Assembly: GCA_036936605.1 (NCBI GenBank)
Contig: JAUPFV010000005.1
Span: 56,812,742 to 56,876,741 of the forward strand
Source: Limnanthes douglasii subsp. nivea
Lineage: Eukaryota; Streptophyta; Magnoliopsida; Brassicales; Limnanthaceae
Direction of reading: 5' to 3'
Length of the DNA: 64,000 nucleotides
Position 1 is the stretch's first letter. Every line of letters starts with the position of its first letter. The notes beneath the pieces are model-generated. The model saw nothing but the letters and a program-made list of their open reading frames with translations, was not told where the DNA came from and searched no databases. The position numbers and the translations under genes are program-made. Positions 34,410 through 46,620 of the stretch are shown piece by piece.

Positions 34410-35757
34410 TTATCCAGAAGACCTATCAGCATGGAATTCTACCAAGAAGTCAGCCACTAATTGAGCTTTAATTGTTGTGCGAGAGGAAAAATTAATATCG
34501 TAGTCACCCAATTCCACCGACCACTTGGTCATTCTGCTTGATACATCTGCTTTTTGAAGAACATTTTTTAGTGGGAAAGACGTTCGGACAATAATAGAAT
34601 GAGCTTGAAAATACGGCCTCATCTTTTTTGCTGCAATTACTTAAGTTAGTGCCAACTTTTCCAATTTTAAATATCTTCTTTCAACTTCTAATAAACTCTT
34701 ACTGATGTAGTACACTGGATAAGGGTAATTGTCCACTTCCATACTAGGACAACACTTATAGCACATTCTAATACAGCCATGTATACATAAAGCTTTTCTC
34801 ATTGAACAAGTTTGAAAAGAGTTTTGGGTGAGGACAAATGTTTCTTTATTTCAATAAAGGTTTGGTCACACTGTGAGGACCAATTGAAGTCTTTATCATT
34901 TTTCAATGTTTGGAAACATGAGCACACTTGTTCGATGACCTTAAAATAAATCTATTTAAAGCAGCCAACCTTCCGGTGAGCCTTTGAACCTCTTTAATAT
35001 TTCGAGAGGGATCCATTTTTAATAAGGCATTAAGCTGATCTGGGTTAGGCTGGATACCTTTCTCACTTATTATGTAACCCAGATTTTTTCTAGATCGTAC
35101 CCCAAACACATATTTCTCTGGAGTTAACTTCAAATTTAAAGTTTCTAAGTTAGAACAGGTTTCTTGAAGATCAGTTAAGTGTAAATCCTCTTCCAAGCTC
35201 TTAACTATCATGTCATCTATGTAGACTTCCATGTTTCTGCCAATCTGATTAGCAAATGTTTTGTTCACTAACCTCTGATAGGTTGCCCCAACATTTTTCA
35301 ATCCGAAGGGCATCACCTTGTAGCAATGGAGACCTCTATCTGTGATAAAAGTAGTGTGATCTTGATCCTTCAGATCTACTTGTATCTGATTATACCCTAA
35401 AAAGGCATCAATGAAGGACAATAACTTATTTCCAGATGTAGAATCTACTAGCTGATCTATCAGAGGGATAAGATAAAGATCCTTTGGGCAAGTCATGCTG
35501 AGGTCAGTGAAACTAATACACAAACGCCAATTGCCGTTCTTTTTCTTGACTAACACCGGATTGGCAGTCTATAGAGAATATTGGGACTCTTTAATATGTC
35601 CCATCTTAGTCATCCGATCAACCTCTTGAATTATCACGTCTCCTTTTTCCTTGGAAAAAGCTCTTCTTTTTTGTACAACAGGTGCAACATCACTCTGGAT
35701 AGACAACTTATGTGATATAATATCTGTTGGTACTCCGGTTACATCACTATTCACCAT
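34410..35757 (-). pseudogene. E2 reverse transcriptase and first RNase H
   Basis: Minus strand. RT covers 35757-34990: QKRRAFSKEKGDVI, LVKKKNGNWRLCISFTDL, FLGYNQIQ, MPFGLKNVGATYQ, and active site YIDD at about 35213-35224 (intact). The first RNase H (34900-34410) is damaged between 34900 and 34622 and then reads MRPYFQAH and MTKWSVELGDYDI. There is a TAG at about 35568 and frame changes near 34900. The two YIDD-containing elements E1 and E2 are clearly the same family but strongly diverged. Confidence 0.85.
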
Positions 35758-36070
35758 ACAAACACATGTTGATTGTTCAGCAAAAAAGACAACAATTTCT
35801 TCTTTAATTCTGACGCAAACTTGGAACCAATCTTGACGTTCTTACCCTCTACAAGGGAATAAGTTTCAGCTTCTTAAATGGGTATTATGATAATGGGAGC
35901 CTCTCTGGGGTCATCAATCTCACTTTCCTCAGTAGAAGGCTCCACTAACTGCTAATATTTATTAATTCGAACTGCCCCGGTGTCTTAGGAGCAAGAGTTG
36001 TTGCATAACACTCCCTGGCTATCTTTTGACTACTTCGGACAATGCCTACTTGTCCCTGAACCGCATACTT

Positions 36071-36395
36071 TCAGAACTGATGGACTGTAGAGGCCACACC
36101 ATGCATTCTGGAAAGCCAAGACCTCTTAAAAATTGTGTTGTATGATGTGGGGCAATCTACCATAACAAATAGTATTCTTAACATCTTTTTAAAGGGCCAC
36201 TTGCCCAACAACACTTCTTCATCAAACTCTCCAATTACATCCACAAAACTCCCTGTGAAGCCCACAATAGTTATGTTTGAATGTTAAATAACGGTCGGAT
36301 TCCTCATCTGTTTGTAGGAGCTTAAGAATAAGATGTTTGCTGAACTGCCCATATCAATCAGAATTCAGCGTATATCATTTCCCCTATAGAAGCTC
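36071..36395 (-). pseudogene. E2 protease with DMG in place of DTG
   Basis: Minus-strand aspartic protease aligned with E1: GNDIR then stop, ILIDMGSSANILF (about 36335-36365), GFTGSFVDVIGE, VMVDCPTSYNTIF. The catalytic DTG is DMG and a TGA replaces the CGA codon three residues before. 35760-36070 holds the protease-RT linker with stops. Confidence 0.8.
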
Positions 36396-36599
36396 CTATA
36401 ACCACCGCATCCTCGTATCCCTCAAGTCATCTTCATCAAAGACTATGAATGGGAATGGGGGCTGGCATTGATGGGAAGACATTCCCCTTCTAACTGGGTA
36501 GTTAAATTATGGACATGACTCTTCCTTGATTAAGGGGTAGGTGTAGTTACAGTATCTCATCCAAAGATAGTTAATGATTCGAAGAAGATGATCAGTCCG

Positions 36600-38250
36600 G
36601 ATAATGTCTTAGTTTTTTCTAGTTATTACCCTCACCTTATTCCGAGTTGGGTCTGGATCCAGATACTCAGAGTCTATATCGAACGTTTCAAGGATCACCA
36701 TTGCACTTTCTTGAGTAGATGTTGCAGGATTCTTCGAAGGATCCGCCCGAGGAGCATTGTCAGGTCTGTTTCCACATCAGCTTTTGACATACGCCCCCAA
36801 TTTTCCCCTCTCAATGAGGTTGTGGACTTCTTGTTTCAAAGTTATACATTCCTGATTATTATGGCCTATATAATTTTGGTATTTGCAAAATCAAGTGTTC
36901 CAGTTTTCTCTGGGAAACTGTAATGTCGTCGGTTTCCCAAAGTGTATTTCATCCTTAGTTTTATCATAGATCGTAGCTACATTTTCTCTCAATTCAGCGA
37001 ACCATTCAGGCTAGACCCAAGGATCCCTCTTACTTTTGGATTGTTGGCTCTGGGTCTGCATCTGGTTGGATTGAGTTTTCTTGAACCGGTTAGATCCTTG
37101 TTCGGTCTCCTTCACTTTGTAACCGGATTGGTTAGCGGCTGAATGAGCTTTGGTGATGATGGACCTCACCTGACGGTGCACCCTCGTTTTCTTTGTTTCT
37201 TCCACATTAATCTGTTTTCCAACTTCGTTTAATAAGTCACCCCGGATCATAGTCTTCTTCCGGGTCACAGAATTAACTAAGTTCCCAAGATTCAATCCCT
37301 GCCTAAGAGAAGCAATCGCTACTTGTTCAAAGCAATCTGTTAATCCGTTATTTGTGTTCACAAAACGACTTATGTAATCTTTCAAACATTCGTTTGGTTC
37401 TTGTGCACAACGGATAATGGTATCCCCATTACCCTTCAGTTCTTTACTCCCAACAAATTGCCTCCAGAAGGCAACCCAAAATGTATCAAAGTTTCTAATA
37501 CATCCCTGAGGCAAGCTGTTATACCATTTAAGAGCACTCCCCGTAAAATTTTGGGAGAAAACGCTGCACAAGAGCTTATCATCGTCATCAAAATTCATCA
37601 TGAAGTTCTTGAATTACTCTAAATGGTTGTTCGGATGCCGACTTTCATCATATTTCTCCATTTTAGAGTTATCAAACCTTTTAGGAAGGTGTCCGAACAT
37701 TATTTTTGCAAACAAATGTGACTGCCTCCAGTTTTTATTGCGACTAAAAATAGTATCTTCATTAGGAGTTTCAAAAATACCTGGTTCGGACTAAAAGGCA
37801 AAGGGATTAATCAGCAATTGATCAACATGCTTGTGGGATGATCCTTTCCCCTGGTGCCTTTTGAGCCTACCATGTCGGTCCCTCTTTCTTGAGTGTTTTT
37901 TGGTTAACTTCATCTTTTTCTGGATCTCCCCTCATCACTACTTGAAGACAAGGATTCTTCAAGCTCTGCCTCATTCGAAGAGCTACTGGAGGATTCAGAT
38001 CGAAACTTTCCATAGGCTTAGACCGGTGTGTTTTCTTTGAACTGAGGTGAATCTTTAGGGATAACTCATTCTCCCCAGGGTTGTCAGTATGGTGAAGTAC
38101 TACGCTCCAGATTTCTCCTTGATACCTTTCTCTGCTTGTTTTATAACTCTTAGTTCCTCTATTGCAGCCCTCAGCTGATCTCGTTCCTTGATGGTGTATT
38201 CCTTATTTTCTTTTGCACCTTCCACCTCAGGATGTGGAGTATTTTGTCAA
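36600..38250 (-). pseudogene. E2 gag
   Basis: Minus strand. N-terminus near 38247 (MDPN), with KERDQLRAAIEEL as in E1 (ERDRLKGEIEAL). The Ser-rich charged region is full of stops. The main gag domain, open at 37601-37011, reads FTGSALKWYNSLPQGC, RQFVGSKELKGNGDT and LKDYISRFVN. The zinc knuckle is C-x8-H-x4-C (CKYQNYIGHNNQEC), near 36855-36900 on the minus strand. It packages element RNA in an active copy; this one is broken by several frame changes. Confidence 0.8.
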
Positions 38251-38332
38251 TTCGGATCCATCTGAACTGCTTTTCTCACTAGTTTTGAATGTAAAATACA
38301 AGTACCGTCGCCTCTCATTATGGTCGCCAATT

Positions 38333-38707
38333 TGGTTTGGTTTATTTTAGGTTGAGAGTAGATTGGTAAAATGTTTAGAAAGTGTTTTTTATAATTTTGG
38401 GTCTTTTGTGTTTAGAGTGAAGAGATAATTAAGCTGTCTACTAGTATTAAATTTTGATCACCCTCATTAATGAGAGTGGTTGGGGTATTTATATCTTAAT
38501 TATGGACCCATAGGCTTATTGGGTCGGTTCATGATACCAGGTCAAATTTAAAGACCCATTAGTTTTAAGTTGATTAGCAAACAGCTTAGTTAAAAGTTAA
38601 TACATTTGTCTAGTTTGGATTTTTAGTGGTGTGATATGGTCCCAATTTCCCCTGTTCGGATAAATGGATTTTCTTAGGTAAAGTGACTGAAATCCCCGAA
38701 CTCATTA
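38333..38707 (-). repeat. 5' LTR of E2
   Basis: Minus strand starts TAATGAGTTCGG at 38707, TATAAATA at 38486-38493, ends at about 38333 beside the primer site TTGGCGACCA (38321-38330). It is inserted in the gag leader of an older element (38750-38947). No 3' LTR of E2 remains. Confidence 0.8.
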
Positions 38708-38749
38708 CCATGCTTAGCCCGATTTTCCTTCTTAGATTATTGGTGAGCT

Positions 38750-38947
38750 CTAATTGACCTGATCATCTGAACTCTGTTTGAGGTTATTTTCTATTCCATC
38801 AGATTTGAAGTGTTCAATTGGATTTTTTTTATATAAATCTTTTTCAGTCTGCCTCTGGGCCTTGAATGCTTCAATCTGAGCTTTGAGCAGATCACGTTTC
38901 TCTTGTATTAAGATTCTATCCTCAACATTGTAATTTACATGGGACAT
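38750..38947 (-). pseudogene. gag N-terminus of the X2-side gypsy element
   Basis: 65-codon minus-strand frame with YNVEDRILIQEKRDLLKAQI, which matches in pattern the gag N-termini of E1 and E2 (YTIEERDRLKGEIEAL). It follows the LTR at 39080-39410 at the expected distance. Cut off at 38707 by the E2 insertion. Confidence 0.6.
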
Positions 38948-39079
38948 ATTAACAAGTTCGTCATTGCCTTTGATCCCTTCATTCTCTAGACATGGATCTA
39001 ATTTCTAATGAAATTCGAAAGCTCAAAATCTTTAAATATTGATAAATAGGTACCATTCGCTCCACTGTGTTAACCAATC

Positions 39080-39410
39080 TGGTGATGGTAAAATCTGGCG
39101 CAAGGCTATTTTTGGTAATGTAGTTAGACTTTTTAGTGAAAATAAGAGAGATAATCGATGTGATAGCTATTAATGTACATAGAGTATCAATTAACTCATT
39201 TAATGCTATTTTCAGTCAATTTATATAAGAGTCTAGGTGTATAGGCTTATCGCATCGGGTACAAAATATGGTTTAGCCTTATGAGCCTTCAGGCTCAGTA
39301 ATGTTCGAAGTAGACATACTGTTTAGTCAACAAGCAGTCAGCTCACATGGCATAGTTTTCTATTATGTCTAAGCTGCCCTCTAAAGAAAATTTAACCCTC
39401 ACTATCAACA
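39080..39410 (-). repeat. LTR of an X-type gypsy element, mirror copy
   Basis: Minus strand: starts TGTTGATAGTGAGGG at 39410, ends just before TTGGTTAACACAGTGGA (39061-39077), a primer-like site. Reverse-complement partner of 18055-18388. The RT on the plus strand starts immediately to its right, the same head-to-head junction as in X1. Confidence 0.6.
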
Positions 39411-41026
39411 AAATTCGACCATATCAATAGTTATATTCGGATGCCCAGGGCTCAATAAAATATACGATGTCGTAACTATCTTGCATTAGTGCACATGATA
39501 TATAACAAATGGAAAGATCAAAGTAATTCGTAATATTTTGCGTGTAACCGTACAACATTATGCTAAAAAAATTATTCATAATAAATACCAATTTTCAAAG
39601 GCACTATAATCTTAGACGATATAGATGATCCAATGAAGATCCTTTGTATATTAGAACCATGAAAACAATGTAACAAGTAAAAAGTAAAACATGTCATATG
39701 GTCTGCATCAACCATGACTTATAATTAGTCATCCGAATAGATTTACTAACCTTTATTTTTTTCAAAATAAATATTTTTGTTGGTCCGAAAATGATGTAAC
39801 ACAAGTACCAACTTTGATAAAATGTCAAAATTTATCTATAAATATCAATTATAGGCCAATAAAGCAAAATCACATACCATTCTCCCATGAGAAATATGAA
39901 GTCATCATAGTTGAGGTCATTTAACTAAGTTAGCTCGACTGCATCATAGAAGCTTCTTAAAGTTTATAGAAAATAAATCCGGTTTAGTCAAATAGAAAAA
40001 AAAAAGGTATACACAAACTTCACCGAACATACCCAAATAACCTATTCTCGGTCCCAAATACTGATAAATTGGTGGATGTGACTTTGGGCAATAAACTATT
40101 GTCGTTTATAAATGCTTATTCAGGGTACAACTAAATCGATATTTATATATATTGAAGATGAATAACTCACAACCTTCATGACTAAAAGAGGGTTTCATTG
40201 CTACAAGGTAATGCCATTCGGTCTTAAAAGTTCAAGTACAACATATTGGAGGTTGGAAACCAGATCGTTCTCTAACCAAATATGAAGACACGTTCAAGCA
40301 TACGCCAATGATATATTAATTACAAGAAAATAAGATAAACCACTTAGAAAACATCGGAGAAACCTTCAAGAACCTTTTGGAAGTTAATATACAGCTGAAA
40401 TCAGAAAAGTAGATGGACGGAATCCGCTCAGGATAATTCTTGGGGAACTTAGTCATCAAAAATATCAAAGTAGACCCAAACTAGTTGACCAATCTAGTAG
40501 TTATAGACCCACTAAAAATATCAATAAGGTCCAAATCCTCATAGGAAGGTAATCTTTGGATTTTCTATCAAGTGCACTACTTTTATCCAAATCATGAAGA
40601 AGGATGGGTAGTTCAAATGGACACCGGATTATGATGACACATTGCAAAAAATTAAAAAAAAAAAATTGGCTTCCCCCAAAGTCTTGACACAAGCTAACTC
40701 AAGTGATATTTTTTATTTTTACTTATAAGTATCTAATCATACTGTCAGTGCAGTCATGATCAGGAAAGAATGAGTGTAAATTCATTTATTATGTTAATAA
40801 AACTATCCTCGATGCCAAATATTGGTACTTACAGTTGGAGAAACTAACATTGGCTATAATGTTGGTTTTTATGAAGATACATACATATTTTCAAGGCCAT
40901 ACATTCGTATTCCTAACATCTTTCTCAATGCAAAACATTCTCTAGAAGCGCAATATCTTTAGTAGATTAACGCGATACTGAGTGAAACTTAGAGATTTTG
41001 ATATCATGTTTGAACCAAATATTGTC
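39411..41026 (+). pseudogene. Gypsy X2 reverse transcriptase and RNase H, decayed
   Basis: Plus-strand remnant: protease-RT linker (LDDIDDP, about 39614), FMTKRGFHCYKVMPFGLK (40180-40230), and active-site box YAND at 40301-40312 (first Asp lost). The RNase H portion VSAVMIRKE (about 40745) and WYLQLEKLTL-like sequence run to 41000. Dense stops and frameshifts. The shared Asp-to-Asn change with X1 shows that both descend from one inactive copy. Interrupted by a hAT element at 41035. Confidence 0.65.
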
Positions 41027-41034
41027 ATCAAGAC

Positions 41035-41444
41035 TAGTCCTGTTATCGGGTCGGGTCGGTCCGGGTTTAGGCGGGACCGGGACCGACTCGTTAAGCTACC
41101 GGGCGGGTCGAGCCGGACCGCTAAGCGAAGGGAGCCAAATATGATGGACCGGGACCAGCTCGTTAAGAATCAAGTCGGTCCGGTCCGACTCTTAACGGGC
41201 GGGTTTGCTAGTTTATCATAATTTTTTTAAGGTTTTAGTTAAAAGTATACATAGATTAGGAAAAAAATTATATATCTCCCTTACCGGGCTGGTTACCGGG
41301 TGGACTGGTCCTGAGCGGTAAGAGAGTCGGTCCAAAATTTTGGCTCCCAACCCGCTCCCTAAGGAATCCGGATCGGTCTCGGGCGGGCCTTACTGGTCCG
41401 GTCCCGAGCGGGTTAACGGGTTGGGAGGCCCCCTAACAGCTCTA
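41035..41444 (+). mobile_element. Non-autonomous hAT element (MITE), copy 2
   Basis: 410-bp element with ends TAGTCCTGTTA (left) and TAGAGCTGTTA (right, minus strand), flanked by a perfect 8-bp duplication ATCAAGAC (41027-41034 and 41445-41452). Same family as 20427-20837, different target. GC-rich, no transposase. Open frames of 79 and 66 codons here are incidental. Confidence 0.92.
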
Positions 41445-41452
41445 ATCAAGAC

Positions 41453-43148
41453 CCAAACTTTGGCATATATCATAACTAAATTATATGCCAAAAGGCCATG
41501 TCATTCACATGATAATATGAAACTCATGTGTATAGTTTGAACCGACATGGGTTCTAGAGCAAGCACACAAGTAATATCGTTTTTGGAGGATCCTATGCAC
41601 TAGTAAATCAATTTTGGATTTCATGCCTTAAAATGAGGTTGAATATAAAACAACACTAACAAGACTTTGGTTGGCCCATATATGTGGGGTCTAGCGTGTA
41701 AAACTCATTACTAGCTCATAGTTGGTAGTCAACCATACTATGCGGATAACTGAAGAAAAACCAAAATACCACTGTCATCTACTTACAAAATCAAAGTGTT
41801 GAAGCCTCAAAGTTTGAACAGATCCATTTCAACAAAGTACATCGAGCTTAAAATATGGTAGTTCATGTCATTACCTCTTTGTGAACGCCAATCATCCTCC
41901 AACATACGTAGGTCGAACTACTTGAAAAAACATATGAAATCATGGTTATTGGCGAACTAGTAGATTGGTAAACCCTAATTAGAACATATATCATATAAAG
42001 AACATGTTTTTAGAATAAACTAACACTAAAGGCATCAAGATACGATATGGCTGCTATATGTCACTCGCTGAAAAATTATATCATCATGGGCTAACAAGGT
42101 CTCTACTTTATCTGTCTTGGCTCAGAAAAATTTGAGATCGTAATTGAAAAACACCACGAAGGATGAAATATGGGGTCAATGTGGGGATAAAACTAACCAT
42201 AGACGAAACTTTCTTGTAGGATATTACTAGCTAATGATCCTTACAGATGCTAAAACATTTGTATAATGTTGTGATACTTGGTTTTTTTTAAAACTCTATT
42301 CATACCTTAACAATACCTCTGGATTTTATTCTTGAAGAAATCCCCTTCAACATATGGGGTCTGGATATAGTGCGGCCACTTCCCAATATATTAGGGGTTA
42401 GTAGGTTAAAGAAAAAATATTGGCAAAAACATGAGCTAAAGAGGTTATCTATTTAATTCAGACCAACCTTTGTTGCATATTGGGATTCACATAACAATCA
42501 CGACTGATAATAAACTATAATTTCATAATTAAGAACTTGAATTATTATACAGAACAAGGTAAATCCATCAACATTTTTCAACATAGTTTTATCCCCAAAC
42601 TAACATACGTATTTAAGTAACTAATTAAACATTATTGAAAAATGATACACCACATTCTAAAATGAGTTGTAGGAAAGCGTCCTATTACATTTTAAGAAGT
42701 ATTATGATCCCACCATATCACCTCAAATTATACAAGTGAGAGACCCATATTACTTTAGTTTACATCATGGAAGTTGTGGTTCAAACATAAACCTTTCTGC
42801 CTTCGTCCGCATAACTAAAGACACAAATATGAATAGTTGTTAGGAAAAATTGGACCTTATAGAGGATAAATAAATAAAAATACGCATGTGTATGGAACAC
42901 TATAGAATGATAATGTGGAACATGAATATGACTCCAAGGTTCGTTTTCAATATTTTCAGGTAAATGATCAAGTACTAGGACCAAACTCAAAACAAAAACC
43001 TACAAACTACTAGATGCAGATGGAGTACCTTTGCTACACCTTTGAAAGGTGGAAAATTTAAAACTTTACATACCATGACACGAACTAGATATACCTAGAT
43101 AAGATTTTATATGACTCTAAAATTATTATTTTAGTTTATTTCCGCTTC
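41453..43148 (+). pseudogene. Gypsy X2 integrase, decayed
   Basis: Continuation of X2 after the hAT element. The integrase core is recognisable at 42345-42390 (FNIWGLDIVRPLPN, first catalytic Asp), and the tail aligns with X1 up to about 43130. It contains the uninterrupted equivalent of the target of hAT copy 1 (about 42005-42020). Stops in all frames. Confidence 0.6.
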
Positions 43149-43625
43149 CGGGTGTATTCTTTTATACTTTGGTGACACTTGTAGTTTTTAATAAAAAAAT
43201 CCATCTTTTAATAAACTTCTGATGACATCTTACATTGCGTATTGTTCCACATTCATACGATATAAGTTACTTGTGCCAAGACAACATCCTTATGCCAAAG
43301 TAGTACCACTTTGCAGCAGCAGCACCTTCACCAAATAACACATATGTGTACAAGCTTTCGAGATAGGGCACCAATGCGCATAAGCTTACAAACTAAAGAA
43401 TCCATGTGCATAGGCTTTATAGAAAGCATCTAGGGAAAATGATCAACCCAAAACAATTGCATCAGTTGTGGACTAAACTCCTCCAGAATGTGTGTTATTC
43501 AATTTATATGGTGAATTCATCAATTATATCATATATGATTGCTGCTTCCCTCAAAGTATCTAGATAGTTGTTAGTTCAAAGCTCAGATTCACTCTAAAAC
43601 TAATTAACTTTCATGGATTAAAGAG
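43149..43625 (+). repeat. Gypsy X2 3' region, first part
   Basis: Matches 16011-16480 (direct) and 18740-19200 (inverted). Ends in TTAAAGAG, where a solo LTR has entered. It resumes at 45478 and continues to 46218 (with the SINE inside). Confidence 0.65.
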
Positions 43626-45477
43626 TGTTAGTCCTTTTCTCACGCAAGTATACATGGTCAAATAGTAGCAAGTAATAAGTAAGATCGTTCTCACGAAGAC
43701 CAGGTGTATATGACAAGAATTCACTTATGCAACAACGTATGATTATTAGACTAATGTTTGAACAAGTATAAAGTATGGGCGAATGCATATAAGTAAGCCA
43801 ATTAACTAACGATATTATCTAACGAGTTTACTTATGCGAGAGAAAACATAGAACCCTAACTTCATTGTTTATTTTACTCAGAGTATTAATATACTTAATC
43901 AATATGTATGATAACTACGATTACTAATCAGATAATACGAAATAAGTATACGCTACCTTTCAGTACACGTAAACCAAACCACTTAAACATCCACAAAAGA
44001 GATAGTAGTTAAGCAGATATCGCTTGCATGACAATCCTATATGTCTATACGAATTGAGGTACAATTGGTTTTAAGCACAAGTTATCCATTTCGATTACAT
44101 AGGGTAATATGATATGGTTAGTGACATATTACGAATCATGAATAATCACAATACGAATCATTCAAGAACCTATGCTAGCATGGTAAGTTCTAAACCCTTA
44201 AATCCACTTTCGCATTCATTAAAGATTAGCAAACTAGATGTTCGCGGTGCATCTAACGATAAGCACAACCATACTAGGTAACCGATAAACGTATCTAACA
44301 AATCAATTAAGCAATCAAACCGTAAGTATTATTCAAACAAATCCGCTAGGGTTCCATGAAAGCGATTAGTTCATAATCGAACAAATCATCATCATGGGCT
44401 CAAAAGTTAACATAGCTCTAAGACGAATGTAAATAAACGAATAAGAGTTTAGAGAACGTTAAACCGAACAATAACCGTAAATATCGCCTGACAGAAACAC
44501 TCCGTAAACTGCCGATCGAAAACAAAAGCAGCCGTTACCTACTTCCTCTCCGCCGTCTGGTTGTATGTTACCGATCGGAAAAACAAAAGTCGCCAATTTC
44601 CTTTTCTCTTCTTCAATTTGTATCTTCTGCAGGATAAAAAAAGTAGCAAAAAGTAGCAAATTGCGTTTTATCCTCCTTTTTGTTTCTATATTATACAAAA
44701 CCAAAGTAAGAAACCAAAAGCCACTTGTCCTCTTCTATTCTGTTTGATATATCGCATGAACTGTTGTGCAGGAAAAACCAAAACAGAAGTAAATTCCGTT
44801 TTCTCTTCCTGTATAATCTGATCGGACAAAACCCACAAGAGACCAATTGCGATTTCTCTTCTATATTCTCTCTCGTCGTTATTTTGTATTACGCCAAAAG
44901 AAAAACCTAAAACGGCACATCCTCTTTCTTCTCTCTTTTACGTCTATTTATACTTTATGTCCACAAAACCCTAAAGAAGCCAAATTACGAATCATGAAAT
45001 ATTTATACTAAATAAAATAATATTTTAAACAATATAGCTAAATAAAATCCTAGCATTAGTCTAATATTTTTTTCTTAATTCAGCATTAATTTCTTTTTGT
45101 GCTTCGTTTTAATATTTTTTTTCTTAATTCAATATTTAAACAATATCTCAGGAAATATATTTTCCTTATTTTCAACACTAATATATTTTTTCAAGCATTG
45201 ATATATTTTTCTTTGGAAAAGCACTGGTCATAATATATTTTCTTAGCATTAATATATTTTTATTTTTTTTAAATGTTTCAAAATTTCCTTCAAGTATATT
45301 AATTTCCAGTTTCTTCAATTTCATACCAAAATTTATTAATATTATCACAATTTTCCCGCGGCATAAGCGTTTTTAAGAATACTGGAAAAACACGTTAAAA
45401 CACAAAGAATACTTGAGAACCGGCAACGATTTTAAGAATAATGGAAGTGTAATAAGTGACATGAAATGCACTTATCA
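43626..45477 (+). mobile_element. Solo LTR, 1852 bp, with 5-bp target duplication
   Basis: Begins TGTTAGTCCTTTTCTCACGC and ends ATGCACTTATCA (TG...CA), flanked by AAGAG on both sides (43621-43625 and 45478-45482). Neighbouring X sequence resumes in register after it (AGGCGTCGAACC), as in the uninterrupted copy at 16480. No primer site, polypurine tract or coding domain is inside, so it is an LTR left by intra-element recombination. The length and the ACGCAAGTATAC / GATCGTTCTCACGAAGACC motifs are in the style of plant Athila-type gypsy LTRs, which is only a guess. TATTTATACTTTATG near 44945 may be its TATA region. Confidence 0.8.
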
Positions 45478-45546
45478 AAGAGGCGTCGAACCAATTTCCT
45501 TCTCGCATATGTCATCTTTCATGATTAGGTGGGATGATATATCGAG

Positions 45547-45757
45547 TTGGTTGAGCAAGACATGCTTGTGACTAAATGTCATGAGTTCGAGTCCCTCTAC
45601 ATACGCTTTCTCGGCGGAGCCTGTCACCTTGTGTGGTTTACCTTCTGGCGTTGGTTTGCAAGCTATTACGTCAGGTTGAGGGTTTACCCTGTGCACACTC
45701 ATTGCACTCTGAGTAGCGGCTGCAGATTCCTTCTGAAAAAAAATAAAAAAAAATAAT
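45547..45757 (+). mobile_element. tRNA-derived SINE
   Basis: About 210 bp with internal RNA polymerase III promoter: A-box-like TTGGTTGAGCAAG (45547-45559) and B box GAGTTCGAGTCCC (45583-45595), then a GC-richer body (GGCGGAGCCTGTCACC) and an A-rich tail (45733-45757). It is inserted in X2 3' sequence; compared with X1 the insertion replaced about 19 bases (CCACGTTTATCGGAAGC side) rather than leaving a clean duplication. The body resembles the Au-type plant SINE, but I cannot confirm the family. Confidence 0.75.
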
Positions 45758-46218
45758 GCCAAAACATTTGGGTCCATTTATGCCCTCTGTTATTCGGTTT
45801 TGCACCATATATTTTCTGACATTTGGTTCAAATTCTTCTGAACCAAGATTGTACAAGGAACGTAATTGTTACTTGTTTTTCTAGCTTATTTTTGTTGTAT
45901 ACAGTTACCATCATTTTTTGTTACAGTTGTTATCAAAATAGAATGCTAAACGTGATGGCTTATATGCGTACTGATTTTGAATAGTTTTATAGTGTAACTA
46001 CGCGTCCAATATATATCATGATATTATTTTGACATCGAAATATTTTTTTGTGATGTTTGAATATTTTATGTCCGATATAATTTTGAATTCGGTTCTTATA
46101 ATATTATTATTATTATGTAAAATTTTATGCCGATTTTCAAGATATTTTTTTATAAATATTGTAAAAATAATTTAATATTTTTTTAATATTTTTTTAAATA
46201 GCACGTGCAAGATAATAT
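45758..46218 (+). repeat. Gypsy X2 3' region, continuation up to the LINE
   Basis: TTTGGGTCCATTTATGCC and TTTTTCTAGCTTATTTTTGT match 16580-16720. About 250 bases (45945-46190), very AT-rich, have no counterpart in the left copy. Ends with the LINE target ACGTGCAAGATAATAT (46203-46218). No gene. Confidence 0.6.
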
Positions 46219-46620
46219 TTTTTTTTAATAAAAAACCAGACTTCATTAATGAACTGAAATGTTTTACAAATAAGGGGATCAAAGTTAATAAGTCCAAAAC
46301 AACCAAAATACAAAACTTGGCGCCCAAGCTTCCATCCAAAACTAAGAAAGCAAAATTGAAGAAGAAAGCCCAAGGGTCAGCACCCAAGGGATAGCTCCCA
46401 AGACATAACTCCAAAGTAACAGCCACTTAAATGCATACTCCAGCCTTGACATCACAGCACCACAGCACCACAACTCAATCTTCCTTAATACATCAAACTC
46501 ATTAATTTCCAGCCATTCCACCATCACACCATCGAGCTCTCCTCATTGCCAAGCACACAGCATCAACACCACAGCACCAATCCTGCAAAACAAGACAAAC
46601 TACAGAAGCATCCATACTTA

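Noticed and set aside
45547..45756. 69-codon open frame in the SINE and a 100-codon frame on the other strand (45475-45777)
   Set aside because: Both overlap the SINE and X repeat; no codon-level or motif support.
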